A stretch of DNA of 64,000 nucleotides from Candidatus Kuenenia stuttgartensis (GTDB lineage Bacteria > Planctomycetota > Planctomycetia > Isosphaerales > Isosphaeraceae): positions 1-64,000 of the forward strand of contig CAMBEP010000023.1 of the NCBI GenBank assembly GCA_945865635.1, in the 5' to 3' direction. Below are positions 27,755-35,622 of the stretch, piece after piece. Both the position numbers and the translations under genes were made by a program. The notes beneath the pieces were generated by a model. The model saw only the letters and a program-made list of their open reading frames with translations. It did no database searches and had not been told where the DNA came from. The stretch's first letter is position 1; each line of letters starts with the position of its first letter.

Positions 27755-28888
27755 CTAGAGCGTCTCTCTGATCACCTTCTCTGCAAGTCCGAAGGAAAGG
27801 GTCATGCCCGATCCCGAAGGGCCATTGACTATCACCACATTCTCTTCTGGAGCCGCTGTAAAATACGAATTCTCCGAATGCTTTGCATAGACTCCATTCC
27901 AGCGGGTCCCGATGATCAAGCCGTCGAGGTCCAGAAAAGTTGCCAGATATCGCAACACCAGATCGTGAATTCGCTCCTTGTCATAAGGCTCTATCTCTGC
28001 TCCATATTCGTGGGAATCTCCCAGAGTGATTTCCCCCGTACCCTGCTGGCTTACCAACACATGAATCCCATATTTTTCATACTCAGGCAATTCTTCAGAA
28101 AGTCGTTGCCTCAATAACGGCAGACTGGCACAACCAGAAAACGACTTGTAATGACATAGTGTCAATCCCGCAGCCATCATGACCCCGAGCCGCTCTTTGG
28201 AATTCGGCAGTTGGGCCCTCATCATCTGCAACTTGCATTTGATCAGGCCTGATGTCGCAAAAACCTCGGGATAGAGCGTTTCAAAATCCTCGCCGGAACA
28301 GACCCAAACCCGGCCCGGCTTCACCTTTCGCCCTGGCCCCACTCGCCATTGACCATCGTTTAACGGAAGACCCACAGCGCCAAATTGAAATTCAACTCCA
28401 TATTTTTTGTTCAAATAAGCCGGCATGCCCCAGATCACTTCGCGAGGGTCCACACAAACTTCGGTTTTGCTCCAGAGACCAGACTTCAGGCCATGGCTGT
28501 GCACACGTGGTATGCGACGGCGCACTTCTTTGGCGCTCAGCAGTTCTCTTTGTCTCGCAATGTCTGGTGATTTCTCAAGCAACAAAGTCTGATATTCTGC
28601 AAGAACTGTGGCTTCGTCCTCGTGATAGGCCAAGTGCAGACTGCCTGCCGAATCATGCCAGAAGCCTGCCTCGGCAACCACATTCAGCCAATGGGCCCGA
28701 CTGGCCATGGCCATCGCTTCCATTTCGCCCACAGGCTGACCAATCGGCCAGACCATCCCAAAATTCCTGCACGAAGCCCCCATTGCCTTGACGCCTCGCT
28801 CCACCACCATCACCTTCCTGCCCATCCGGGCCAGATGGTAAGCATGAGCCAGACCAAGAATGCCTGAACCGACAACCAGATCGTCCAT
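27755..28888 (-). CDS. FAD-dependent amine oxidoreductase, TIGR03364 type
   Basis: 377 residues from ATG 28888. The FAD-binding motif VGSGILGLAHAYHLARMG is at the very N-terminus, which supports this start over the open frame to 28945. The segment GASCRNFGMVWPIGQPVGE is characteristic of the TIGR03364 clade of DadA/glycine-oxidase-like enzymes. The C-terminus has NGPSGSGMTLSFGLAE for FAD pyrophosphate contacts. In other bacteria that clade is found beside phosphonatase-like genes and is proposed to deaminate an aminophosphonate. No phosphonate gene is next to it here, so the substrate remains open. Confidence 0.85.
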   Translation of the reverse strand: MDDLVVGSGILGLAHAYHLARMGRKVMVVERGVKAMGASCRNFGMVWPIGQPVGEMEAMAMASRAHWLNVVAEAGFWHDSAGSLHLAYHEDEATVLAEYQTLLLEKSPDIARQRELLSAKEVRRRIPRVHSHGLKSGLWSKTEVCVDPREVIWGMPAYLNKKYGVEFQFGAVGLPLNDGQWRVGPGRKVKPGRVWVCSGEDFETLYPEVFATSGLIKCKLQMMRAQLPNSKERLGVMMAAGLTLCHYKSFSGCASLPLLRQRLSEELPEYEKYGIHVLVSQQGTGEITLGDSHEYGAEIEPYDKERIHDLVLRYLATFLDLDGLIIGTRWNGVYAKHSENSYFTAAPEENVVIVNGPSGSGMTLSFGLAEKVIRETL

Positions 28889-29068
28889 GTTATCGTTTCC
28901 AAACTTCGTTCTTCTGTAGATCAAAAAGCCAGTCGACAGTCCCATCTCATGTCAACTTTTGGTATTATGGTGTTTCGACCTTGAACCTCGCAACCAATTG
29001 TTCAGGTCAATGCGTGAGCCAATACAGGTTCTGTCAAATGCCAACTCTGGCAGGGAGAATACCCCAAG

Positions 29069-29740
29069 ATGACCGCTCGCAACTTGCTCAAAACCACCTT
29101 GACCGCCTTCCTGTTGATCCTTCTGGCAAGCCAGACACAAGCTGCCGAAGATGGTTTCCTACCAATGTTTGACAGCAAATCAACCGCAGGCTGGACCAAG
29201 CCTTTTGACTGGGGCGAAGTGGCTGTAGTCGATGGCGAAATCATTCTGACCGGCAGCAAGAAATTCTTTCTCGTGACCGAAAAAACCTACAAGAATTTTG
29301 TTCTCGAAGGCGAAGTCTTCTGCCCAAAGGGTGGCAACAGCGGGTTCCAGTTTCGCTGCCATTTCCAGAAGAACAAGCTCTGGGGATATCAGGCTGAGGT
29401 CGACACCTCCGATCGCAAATGGGCCGGTGGCCTTTACGACGAAGGTCGTCGCGGCTGGCTCGTTAGCCTTAAAGATAAGCCTGAAGCTCAGTCCGCTTTC
29501 AAAAATGACCAGTGGAACAAATATCGAATTGAAGCCGTCGGAGACCACCTGAAGATTTTTGTAAATGGTGTCCAGACCGTCGATTTCCATGACTCTATGG
29601 ACACTGACGGCCATATTGCTCTCCAACACCACGGCGAAAAAGGCCTGACTTACAAGTTCCGCAATGTGCGTCTGAAAACTCTGCCTGATTCGCCCGCCAG
29701 CAAGGCTGCCCAGGCCCAAGCAACTGACTCCAAGAATTGA
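29069..29740 (+). CDS. Secreted DUF1080 (3-keto-disaccharide hydrolase-like) protein
   Basis: 223 residues. Signal peptide TARNLLKTTLTAFLLILLASQTQAAE, then a single concanavalin-like DUF1080 domain. FLPMFDSKSTAGWTK matches the family opening (LFNGKDLxGW), with later GNSGFQFRCHF and DFHDSMDTDGHIALQHHGEKGLTYKFRNVRLK, the usual closing strand. Some members hydrolyse 3-ketoglycosides and many are only carbohydrate binding. Planctomycetes encode dozens, and a second one is at 42680-43321. GGGAG is about 12 bases ahead of the ATG. The RluA gene begins 12 bases later on the same strand, probably by chance rather than by shared function. Confidence 0.87.
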   Translation: MTARNLLKTTLTAFLLILLASQTQAAEDGFLPMFDSKSTAGWTKPFDWGEVAVVDGEIILTGSKKFFLVTEKTYKNFVLEGEVFCPKGGNSGFQFRCHFQKNKLWGYQAEVDTSDRKWAGGLYDEGRRGWLVSLKDKPEAQSAFKNDQWNKYRIEAVGDHLKIFVNGVQTVDFHDSMDTDGHIALQHHGEKGLTYKFRNVRLKTLPDSPASKAAQAQATDSKN

Positions 29741-29752
29741 AGCCCAACCAAA

Positions 29753-30757
29753 GTGACCGAATCGACTGAATCCAATCTGCCGATACCATCCGAATCAAAT
29801 GCTCAGGAACAACTGCCAGCTCCTCTCGAGACCCGACTGGATAAACTTGTCGTAGATCGTTTCGGCCTCTCGCGACGAGCCGCCCAAGAGGTGATCGTCA
29901 ACGGCCGAATCGACGTCGACGGCTTCCTTTGTCAAGAGCCCGGTCGTTTGCTCCCGCCCGAAGCTCAGTTGACTCTTGACATGAATCGGCCCAAAGCCAG
30001 GCGAATTGTCGACAGCCCGATCCGAGTTCTTTTTGAAGATCAGTATCTGGTTGTGATCGACAAGCAGCCAGGCGTGCCCACAACACCTGCCGGTGATTGG
30101 GAGACCGACACCCTGGTGGCCCGGGTGGAGCGCTATTTCAAGCTCCGGCACGGCGATCAAAGACCTTATGTCGGTGTGGTGCACCGGCTTGACATGGACA
30201 CCTCTGGTGTCATGATTTTTGCCAAATCCTATGAAGTGACCAGCAAATTGCAGGAAATCTGGCGGTCGCACGATATCGGCCGCGAGTATCTGGCCATTGT
30301 CTCCGATGCCCCGGGACGCCCCACAGTAACTTGCCGTAAGGGAATCGTCGAAACAGGCGTGCGCCGCAGACGTATCGCCAGAGCCGATGAAACAGGTCAG
30401 ACTGCCGTGACCCATGTGGAATTGGTCGAAATCTTTTCGCGACGCGGATCACTCGTCCGATGCATTCCCGAAACCGGACGCACCCACCAGATTCGTCTCC
30501 ACCTCGCCAATTTAGGCTGCCCAGTGCTTGGCGACGACATGTATGGTAAAAAAACCCGGCGCGACCAAGTCAAACCTCCACGATTATGCCTGCACGCCGC
30601 ACGCTTGGAATTCAAGCACCCCATGACCGGCGAAAATCTGGTATTCGACACCCAATTGCCTGACGACATGGCTCATTTCGCCAATCACTTGGTCAAACAC
30701 GAACGCAAGCAGGATCGCGATCGGGCCAAACGTCGCAAAAGCGACGCATTTGATTAA
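29753..30757 (+). CDS. RluA-family pseudouridine synthase
   Basis: 334 residues, GTG start at 29753. An N-terminal S4 RNA-binding domain (TRLDKLVVDRFGLSRRAAQEVI, about 26-80) precedes the catalytic domain. The signature HRLDMDTSGVMIFAKS contains the catalytic aspartate. RCIPETGRTHQIRLHLANLGCPVLGDDMYG is the second family motif. RluA-family enzymes isomerise specific uridines in 23S rRNA or tRNA; the S4 domain points to the RluC/RluD branch, but the target site cannot be read from sequence. The tail after DDMAHFANHL is strongly basic (KHERKQDRDRAKRRKSD). Confidence 0.93.
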   Translation: MTESTESNLPIPSESNAQEQLPAPLETRLDKLVVDRFGLSRRAAQEVIVNGRIDVDGFLCQEPGRLLPPEAQLTLDMNRPKARRIVDSPIRVLFEDQYLVVIDKQPGVPTTPAGDWETDTLVARVERYFKLRHGDQRPYVGVVHRLDMDTSGVMIFAKSYEVTSKLQEIWRSHDIGREYLAIVSDAPGRPTVTCRKGIVETGVRRRRIARADETGQTAVTHVELVEIFSRRGSLVRCIPETGRTHQIRLHLANLGCPVLGDDMYGKKTRRDQVKPPRLCLHAARLEFKHPMTGENLVFDTQLPDDMAHFANHLVKHERKQDRDRAKRRKSDAFD

Positions 30758-30775
30758 ATCAACTCGCTCTTGAAA

Positions 30776-31207
30776 TCAACCCACTTGCCCCTCGCCCCAA
30801 ATACTGACGGTCAGCCGCCGGTTGTGGGGGGCGAGTCGATGCTCATAAACATAAATCCCCTGCCAGGTGCCCATGTCCAAGTCTCCGCCAACCACGGGCA
30901 CTCCCAGCGAATTGGTCGTCAAGATGGATCGTATATGAGCCGGCATGTCGTCAGGGCCTTCGTCCCGATGCACAAACCGGCGGTCTCCATCAGAAACAAG
31001 ACCCGCAAAAAAAACTTCCAGATCTCGCCGGACATCAGGCTCGTAATTTTCACATAAAATCAATGAGGCTGAGGTATGATGCAAGAAAATATTGCACATC
31101 CCACCAAAAACACCGGATTGTTTCACATATTGCCGCACTGCATCGCTGATTTCATAAGTACCCCGGCCCCGGGTACTAATTCGCAAACCATTTTGACGCA
31201 TGATCAT
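30776..31207 (-). CDS. yjbQ: YjbQ/UPF0047 family protein (secondary thiamine-phosphate synthase-like)
   Basis: 143 residues from ATG 31207; an in-frame extension to 31267 encodes a Ser- and Gly-rich stretch unlike the family. The core motifs are present: FLHHTSASLILCENYEPDVRRDLE, HRDEGPDDMPAHIRS, LDMGTWQGIYVYEHR and RRLTVSIWGEG. The family is nearly universal; members show weak thiamine phosphate synthase activity and the true function is uncertain. It is convergent with the RluA gene (18 bases between stops) and divergent from the phosphatase gene. Confidence 0.92.
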   Translation of the reverse strand: MIMRQNGLRISTRGRGTYEISDAVRQYVKQSGVFGGMCNIFLHHTSASLILCENYEPDVRRDLEVFFAGLVSDGDRRFVHRDEGPDDMPAHIRSILTTNSLGVPVVGGDLDMGTWQGIYVYEHRLAPHNRRLTVSIWGEGQVG

Positions 31208-31339
31208 GATTCGTTTACCCGAGCCTGATTGAGAGCCGGACCTGAATCCGGGTTGTGAGAATCCCAAGATTGATTATAGTGCATTTCGATGTTGATGAAC
31301 CAACGAATTGAGCCAGATTAAGGCTCAGGCTCAGAATAA

Positions 31340-32011
31340 ATGGATGCGGTCATGAACGATAACAGACGAAAGTGGCTCCGGCGCGTTCTGGGATTGACCG
31401 CTGTAGGCATTGCCGGCCAACAATCCTGGCAACATGGCCACGACTATATCCTGACCCGCGAGTTTATGGAAATTGAGCCCGGCAAAGTCTTTCGCGGCGG
31501 TTGGCAAAAACCATGGCCCCTCAGACGGGTCATCCGCCAGCACCATATCAAGACCATCGTTGCCTTGGCCCATCCAGTCGATCACCCGCTGGTCATCATG
31601 GAAAAGCAAATCTGCCAAGAGACCGGCGTCAACTGGATCCACCTGCCAATCCACGATATTCGCGGCGACGACACACGTATCTATGTCTCTGACCAACTCG
31701 AAAAAGCCGCAATGATCATTGGCGATCCTGCCAATCAGCCCGTATTCTTCCACTGCCATCACGGTGTAAACCGCGCCAGCATGGCACATATCGCCTATCG
31801 CACCATGATGTGTGGCTGGCCCTTGGAAGACGCAGAAAAGGAAGTGGCTCATCACTTTGGACTCGTCAGTGTCAATCATGGACCAGATTATCGACACATG
31901 GAAAAGTTTTTCCAGGAACGCGTCATTCCATACCGAATCGCTCAAGAAAAAGCCGCCGCGGAACGTACCGCCGAAATGGCCAAAAGCACATCCCCAGCCC
32001 TCGCTCGTTAA
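31340..32011 (+). CDS. Membrane-anchored Cys-based tyrosine or dual-specificity phosphatase
   Basis: 223 residues. A basic then hydrophobic N-terminus (RRKWLRRVLGLTAVGIAG) suggests a membrane anchor or signal. The active-site loop is HCHHGVNRAS: Cys, five residues, Arg, then Ser two residues later, the complete Cx5R signature. The general acid is probably in the HDIRGDD loop about 50 residues upstream. FRGGWQKPWPLRRVIRQHHIKTIVAL matches the entry segment of bacterial DSP-like phosphatases. An outward-facing location would suit a phospholipid or polysaccharide phosphate as well as a phosphoprotein. A long ORF also lies antisense here but lacks any motif. Confidence 0.82.
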   Translation: MDAVMNDNRRKWLRRVLGLTAVGIAGQQSWQHGHDYILTREFMEIEPGKVFRGGWQKPWPLRRVIRQHHIKTIVALAHPVDHPLVIMEKQICQETGVNWIHLPIHDIRGDDTRIYVSDQLEKAAMIIGDPANQPVFFHCHHGVNRASMAHIAYRTMMCGWPLEDAEKEVAHHFGLVSVNHGPDYRHMEKFFQERVIPYRIAQEKAAAERTAEMAKSTSPALAR

Positions 32012-32050
32012 GCCTTTATTCAAGCCCGAACCTAACAATCAATCCATCCA

Positions 32051-34087
32051 TCATCGCAAAAGCTTACGCCCATCTTCTGCCCAGTCGCCAGCCAGTCGCG
32101 GCGGCATGATTTTGCGATCCCTCGAAACAGTCCCAGCCTCAGTGCTTGCAAAAACTGGCCTGCCCTGCGGGTCGTGAGCCACCACATTCCAGACCATCCG
32201 ACTGCCCTCTCCCGAATGAAACTGGGTCACAATCGGCCCTGTGATCCGCCTTTCACCTGGCCTCAGGGTGATCGTTCCACCCATAAGCTTGGCAATCATC
32301 AGAAGATCAAAAAAACCACGATTTTGCTTACCCATGCGGGCATCGTTAGGATTCGCCACCATCTCCCATGCCGCAGCCTGCAAATTTAATGGCCGATCCT
32401 GATCTAAATTCGTCAATGCAAGCTGAATCGTCTTTACTGAATCTTTGTTCCTAACTTCTGACTCTCCTAAAAGGTCAAGTCTGAAACCATGATGCCTGTC
32501 CACAAATGGGACTGCCGTGATTTGAACACCGGCATCTAGCGGCGCAAGCAATTCGATCTCGATTGCCACAGGCTTTTTCAAGCCTCCTTTTTCAGGTATC
32601 AAGCGAAATAAACGTACACTTGTCCCTTGCGCTTGCCAACTTGTGGTCGCCTGAACTCCTAAAGATTCCTCATCAAAAGAAACTTCTTGCAAAGTGGCCT
32701 GAGGAATTCCCACAAGTGATTCACTCAAAAGAGCTTGGGATTGAACTTGCTTTGAACCTTCCAAGCATGCTGATCGTTCCAATAAATGCACCGACCAGCC
32801 CCGAAAAAGCTCGTCAAACGACTTCCCTGTCGCATATTCCAAATTTTTTAGCCCGATTTCAGGCGATTCAATCAGCCTTCTTGCAAAGTCTCGACCAAAA
32901 ATCGATTCGCACCAGGAAAGAAACAGGTAAGAAGCCCCTCGGTGACCATGCACGCGGCTATCGCCAAGGCCATTCTGATCGTCAACAACCAGTCGATAAT
33001 CATGGCTCGCATGCAAAAAAGCCGAAATCCGATAATCCAGATTCTCCCACGACCCATCCACCCAACGCTCTGCCAAATGGGCCAAACCCTCGTCCAGCCA
33101 ACTCTCTTCTGTATTCCGAGATTCATTGAGGATCCGATTCGAGGCCACAACAGCATGCGTATACTCATGCGCCAAAAGACTTTTAAGAAATGGGCCCGCA
33201 CTCACCCGGCTATTCAGATAAATCATATCGGTCGAATGACTTCTTGGAAAAGTTCCCCCTTTCTCAAAATCCGATGGCCTCACAAAACCATCAAGCACCA
33301 CCAAACCATCACCAATCCGGCCCAACGCCTGACTCAAAACAACCGTCATCCGATGGTCCGAATCCGTGTCTGTGGCTCGACCAATTCGCGGAATCACATG
33401 CGCCGGTATCTCTTCGTCAACAATCTCCACAACCTGCGCCAGAGTCGAGTCTGAAACAATCTCAGTATCCCTCTGATCCACATAAACCAGCACATTTCTG
33501 CCGATTTTTGCAAGCTTCGCTTCAATCAATTCATAAAACGCCAAATCATGACTATCGCCCGCTTGTGTCTGAATCGCAAACGTTCGTAGCTCAAGTCGCT
33601 TCCGATCTAAACCTACAGGAACTTCCGAACTGGACTTCGATACTCTAGGAGTTTTCTCAACTTTTAAGGATTGGTTTCCCAAGTGCGACCGGAAATCCGC
33701 CAGACTCTCAGTGATGCCTTTAGGTAACTGCTGCTGACTAGCTCGCGAATTCAGCCGAATCGGATATTTGCCAGGCGTTCTGGCCGTCACTCCGACAGCG
33801 ATCAACCAGCCATCACGATCGCTGCTGACCGGCAAAGTCCAAATCTGTCTCTCGCTTGTCACTCTCAAAATCTTCGCTGATAAGCCAGGATGATCCAAAT
33901 TCGCAGACTCTCTGGCACTTTTTTTGGGATCAGACCCAGAAAGGCCGCCCTGGGCTGTGAGCGAACTTTGCGACCGAACAACTTCGGAAGCCACCAAAAA
34001 AATGCCGCCCAGCCAAGGGGTGATACCAATCAGCAGAAACCATCGCCATTTTTGGGAATCCCACACTGCGACGGCCTCCTTGCGCAT
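32051..34087 (-). CDS. Membrane-anchored HEYTH zinc metallopeptidase (peptidase MA-like)
   Basis: 678 residues from ATG 34087, with GAAGAGGG upstream; a TTG one codon earlier is also open. One N-terminal membrane segment (WFLLIGITPWLGGIFLVAS). The zinc site HEYTH falls near residues 307-311, followed by Glu in WLDEGLAHLAE about 22 residues later, the gluzincin pattern of peptidase MA-like proteins. The first 250 residues and the last 250 (beta-rich) have no fold I can name. It probably acts outside the cytoplasm on proteins of the envelope. It converges with the phosphatase gene (39 bases between stops). A second gluzincin with TPRs is at 35623-38415. Confidence 0.75.
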   Translation of the reverse strand: MRKEAVAVWDSQKWRWFLLIGITPWLGGIFLVASEVVRSQSSLTAQGGLSGSDPKKSARESANLDHPGLSAKILRVTSERQIWTLPVSSDRDGWLIAVGVTARTPGKYPIRLNSRASQQQLPKGITESLADFRSHLGNQSLKVEKTPRVSKSSSEVPVGLDRKRLELRTFAIQTQAGDSHDLAFYELIEAKLAKIGRNVLVYVDQRDTEIVSDSTLAQVVEIVDEEIPAHVIPRIGRATDTDSDHRMTVVLSQALGRIGDGLVVLDGFVRPSDFEKGGTFPRSHSTDMIYLNSRVSAGPFLKSLLAHEYTHAVVASNRILNESRNTEESWLDEGLAHLAERWVDGSWENLDYRISAFLHASHDYRLVVDDQNGLGDSRVHGHRGASYLFLSWCESIFGRDFARRLIESPEIGLKNLEYATGKSFDELFRGWSVHLLERSACLEGSKQVQSQALLSESLVGIPQATLQEVSFDEESLGVQATTSWQAQGTSVRLFRLIPEKGGLKKPVAIEIELLAPLDAGVQITAVPFVDRHHGFRLDLLGESEVRNKDSVKTIQLALTNLDQDRPLNLQAAAWEMVANPNDARMGKQNRGFFDLLMIAKLMGGTITLRPGERRITGPIVTQFHSGEGSRMVWNVVAHDPQGRPVFASTEAGTVSRDRKIMPPRLAGDWAEDGRKLLR

Positions 34088-34151
34088 CAATACAGACCCT
34101 CTTCAAATCGGCTTGAGAGAGCCAATGGCTTGAGAGTTCCAGCCTAACCGC

Positions 34152-34179
34152 TTGACATTTTCAAATCAGGGCTTAGACT
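34152..34179 (+). promoter_or_regulatory. Sigma-70-type promoter of tRNA-Leu
   Basis: A perfect -35 TTGACA (34152-34157), a 16-base spacer and a -10 of TAGACT (34174-34179). Transcription would start near 34186, about 30 bases before the mature tRNA. Confidence 0.7.
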
Positions 34180-34216
34180 GATGTGGTCAGGAATTGCCTC
34201 CCTGATCGCAGAATAA

Positions 34217-34301
34217 GCCGGAGTGGCGGAACTGGCAGACGCGCCAGCTTGAGGGGCTGGTGGGATTTTTTCTCGTGCAGGTTCAAATCCTGTCTCCGGC
34301 A
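34217..34301 (+). tRNA. tRNA-Leu (anticodon GAG)
   Basis: 85-base class II tRNA. The acceptor stem GCCGGAG (34217-34223) pairs with CTCCGGC (34294-34300), and discriminator A is at 34301. The anticodon stem-loop CCAGC-TTGAGGG-GCTGG gives GAG, which reads CUU and CUC leucine codons. A long variable arm and a T arm with GTTCAAATC are present. The 3' CCA is not encoded. It has its own promoter upstream and a strong hairpin downstream, so it is a monocistronic unit. Confidence 0.96.
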
Positions 34302-34323
34302 ATTTTTAATGGTGATCACCCCT

Positions 34324-34361
34324 AAGTCGTTCTTTCACTTCCGTGAAAGAACGACTTTTTT
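34324..34361 (+). terminator. Strong intrinsic terminator after tRNA-Leu
   Basis: AAGTCGTTCTTTCAC (34324-34338), loop TTCC, GTGAAAGAACGACTT (34343-34357): a perfect 15-bp stem, followed by a T run to 34361. The preceding 22 bases after the tRNA are the trailer. Confidence 0.92.
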
Positions 34362-34676
34362 GTTGTACCAACCAAACTCTCTTAGTGGCCCATCCTCAAA
34401 TCCAGAATCGTGAAATCAACAATGTTTCGTTCTCTTGCCCTTTGGCCAACCTCACCAAAAACCAAAGGTCCCCACAAACTTTTTATGGAATCCTAACATC
34501 TTTATTGAAAATATCTTAAAATCAAATCATGCGTGAAATCCGGTCTGTTCTCCATCAAAATCGATCATTTTATACCAGACCATTGACGATCTGTACTTAA
34601 AGGTTCGTGAGCTGTCGTATAGCAGGCCAATTCCATTCCTGAATCGACCTTTGATCGTGTCAAGAAAGATTGGGCT
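34362..34676. other. AT-rich intergenic region before the PAQR gene
   Basis: About 315 bases, visibly AT-rich. I see no supported ORF, RNA or repeat. It presumably holds the promoter of the PAQR gene. Confidence 0.4.
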
Positions 34677-35471
34677 ATGTCCCTGATAATCCAGCATTTG
34701 CGTGAACCTGCAAGTGCTTTGACACACGGCTTCTGGTTTCTTGCTTCCGTGCCTCTTATCCTCCGACTGATCAGGCGAACCAAAAATCAGTCCAAGCAAT
34801 TGACGATCCTGCTCTATGGCTTATCGCTTTTTGCTTGCTCGATCGCGTCAACAGTTTTTCATTCCGTACACGGCGATGAAGCCACACTCGCTTGGTATAA
34901 CCGCTTGGATCATATCGGGATCGGACTTCTCATTGCGGGCACCTATACACCAATCGCTGCCCACCTGATTCACGCAAGATCCGGAAAACAAGTCCTGACC
35001 CTAATCTGGTCCGCCGCCATCGCCGCTGCAATTCTCAGGGTGGTTTACAACCCAATCCCCAAAAGCCTGGCATCCATGATTTATCTGGTCATGGGCTGGG
35101 GAGCCGTACCCGGCTATCTCTTGGTCTGCCAGCGAGTCCCTTGGTCAAAAACCCGGATGATCGCAGAAGGCGGCCTTTTTTATACCTTTGGCGCATTTCT
35201 TCAATGGCAGAATTCACTACACCTCATGCCCGGCCTTTTCGAGGCTCACGACCTCTTTCACCTTTTCGTCATGGCGGGTTCGTTCCGCCATTATCAATTC
35301 ATTGAGAGCACAGTCCTGCCTGCCTCCGATTCGGAAACGCTCGGCGCCTCAATCTCAATGGGCTTGTCAAAAACTTTTGCGAAAAACAATAAGCTCAATC
35401 AGTTTCTAGAGTTACGCAAGCCATTTCTATGGCGAAACAGGTCGAATCGCCACCAGATTCACCAGCCTTGA
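34677..35471 (+). CDS. PAQR/hemolysin III family membrane protein
   Basis: 264 residues with seven predicted membrane helices. Family motifs are clear: REPASALTHGFWF at the start, STVFHSVHG (metal-binding His), LDHIGIGLLIAGTYTP, and HDLFHLFVMAGSFRHYQF with the two further His residues. The family is related to adiponectin receptors and has an internal metal site. Bacterial members (TrhA) are linked to membrane lipid homeostasis; the old hemolysin name is not proof of toxicity. The last 40 or so residues after the final helix are a polar tail. It is a single gene with 151 bases to the next start. Confidence 0.9.
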   Translation: MSLIIQHLREPASALTHGFWFLASVPLILRLIRRTKNQSKQLTILLYGLSLFACSIASTVFHSVHGDEATLAWYNRLDHIGIGLLIAGTYTPIAAHLIHARSGKQVLTLIWSAAIAAAILRVVYNPIPKSLASMIYLVMGWGAVPGYLLVCQRVPWSKTRMIAEGGLFYTFGAFLQWQNSLHLMPGLFEAHDLFHLFVMAGSFRHYQFIESTVLPASDSETLGASISMGLSKTFAKNNKLNQFLELRKPFLWRNRSNRHQIHQP

Positions 35472-35622
35472 ACCAATCCTTCTACGTTTTAACTTTCTGG
35501 AATTGTTTTCAAACCATCAACTTGAAGTATAGAATACATTCCAAACCTAAAACCAGTCGGCCTGACCATCCGGCTTCAGGTCTTAGCCATTACACACGAG
35601 TCTGAAAACTAGGATACACCTC

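Noticed and set aside
31331-32038. 235-residue minus-strand ORF covering the phosphatase
   Set aside because: Longer than the phosphatase frame, but the plus strand carries the full HCx5RAS motif and the minus frame has none.
32563-33129. 188-residue plus-strand ORF
   Set aside because: Antisense to the HEYTH metallopeptidase.
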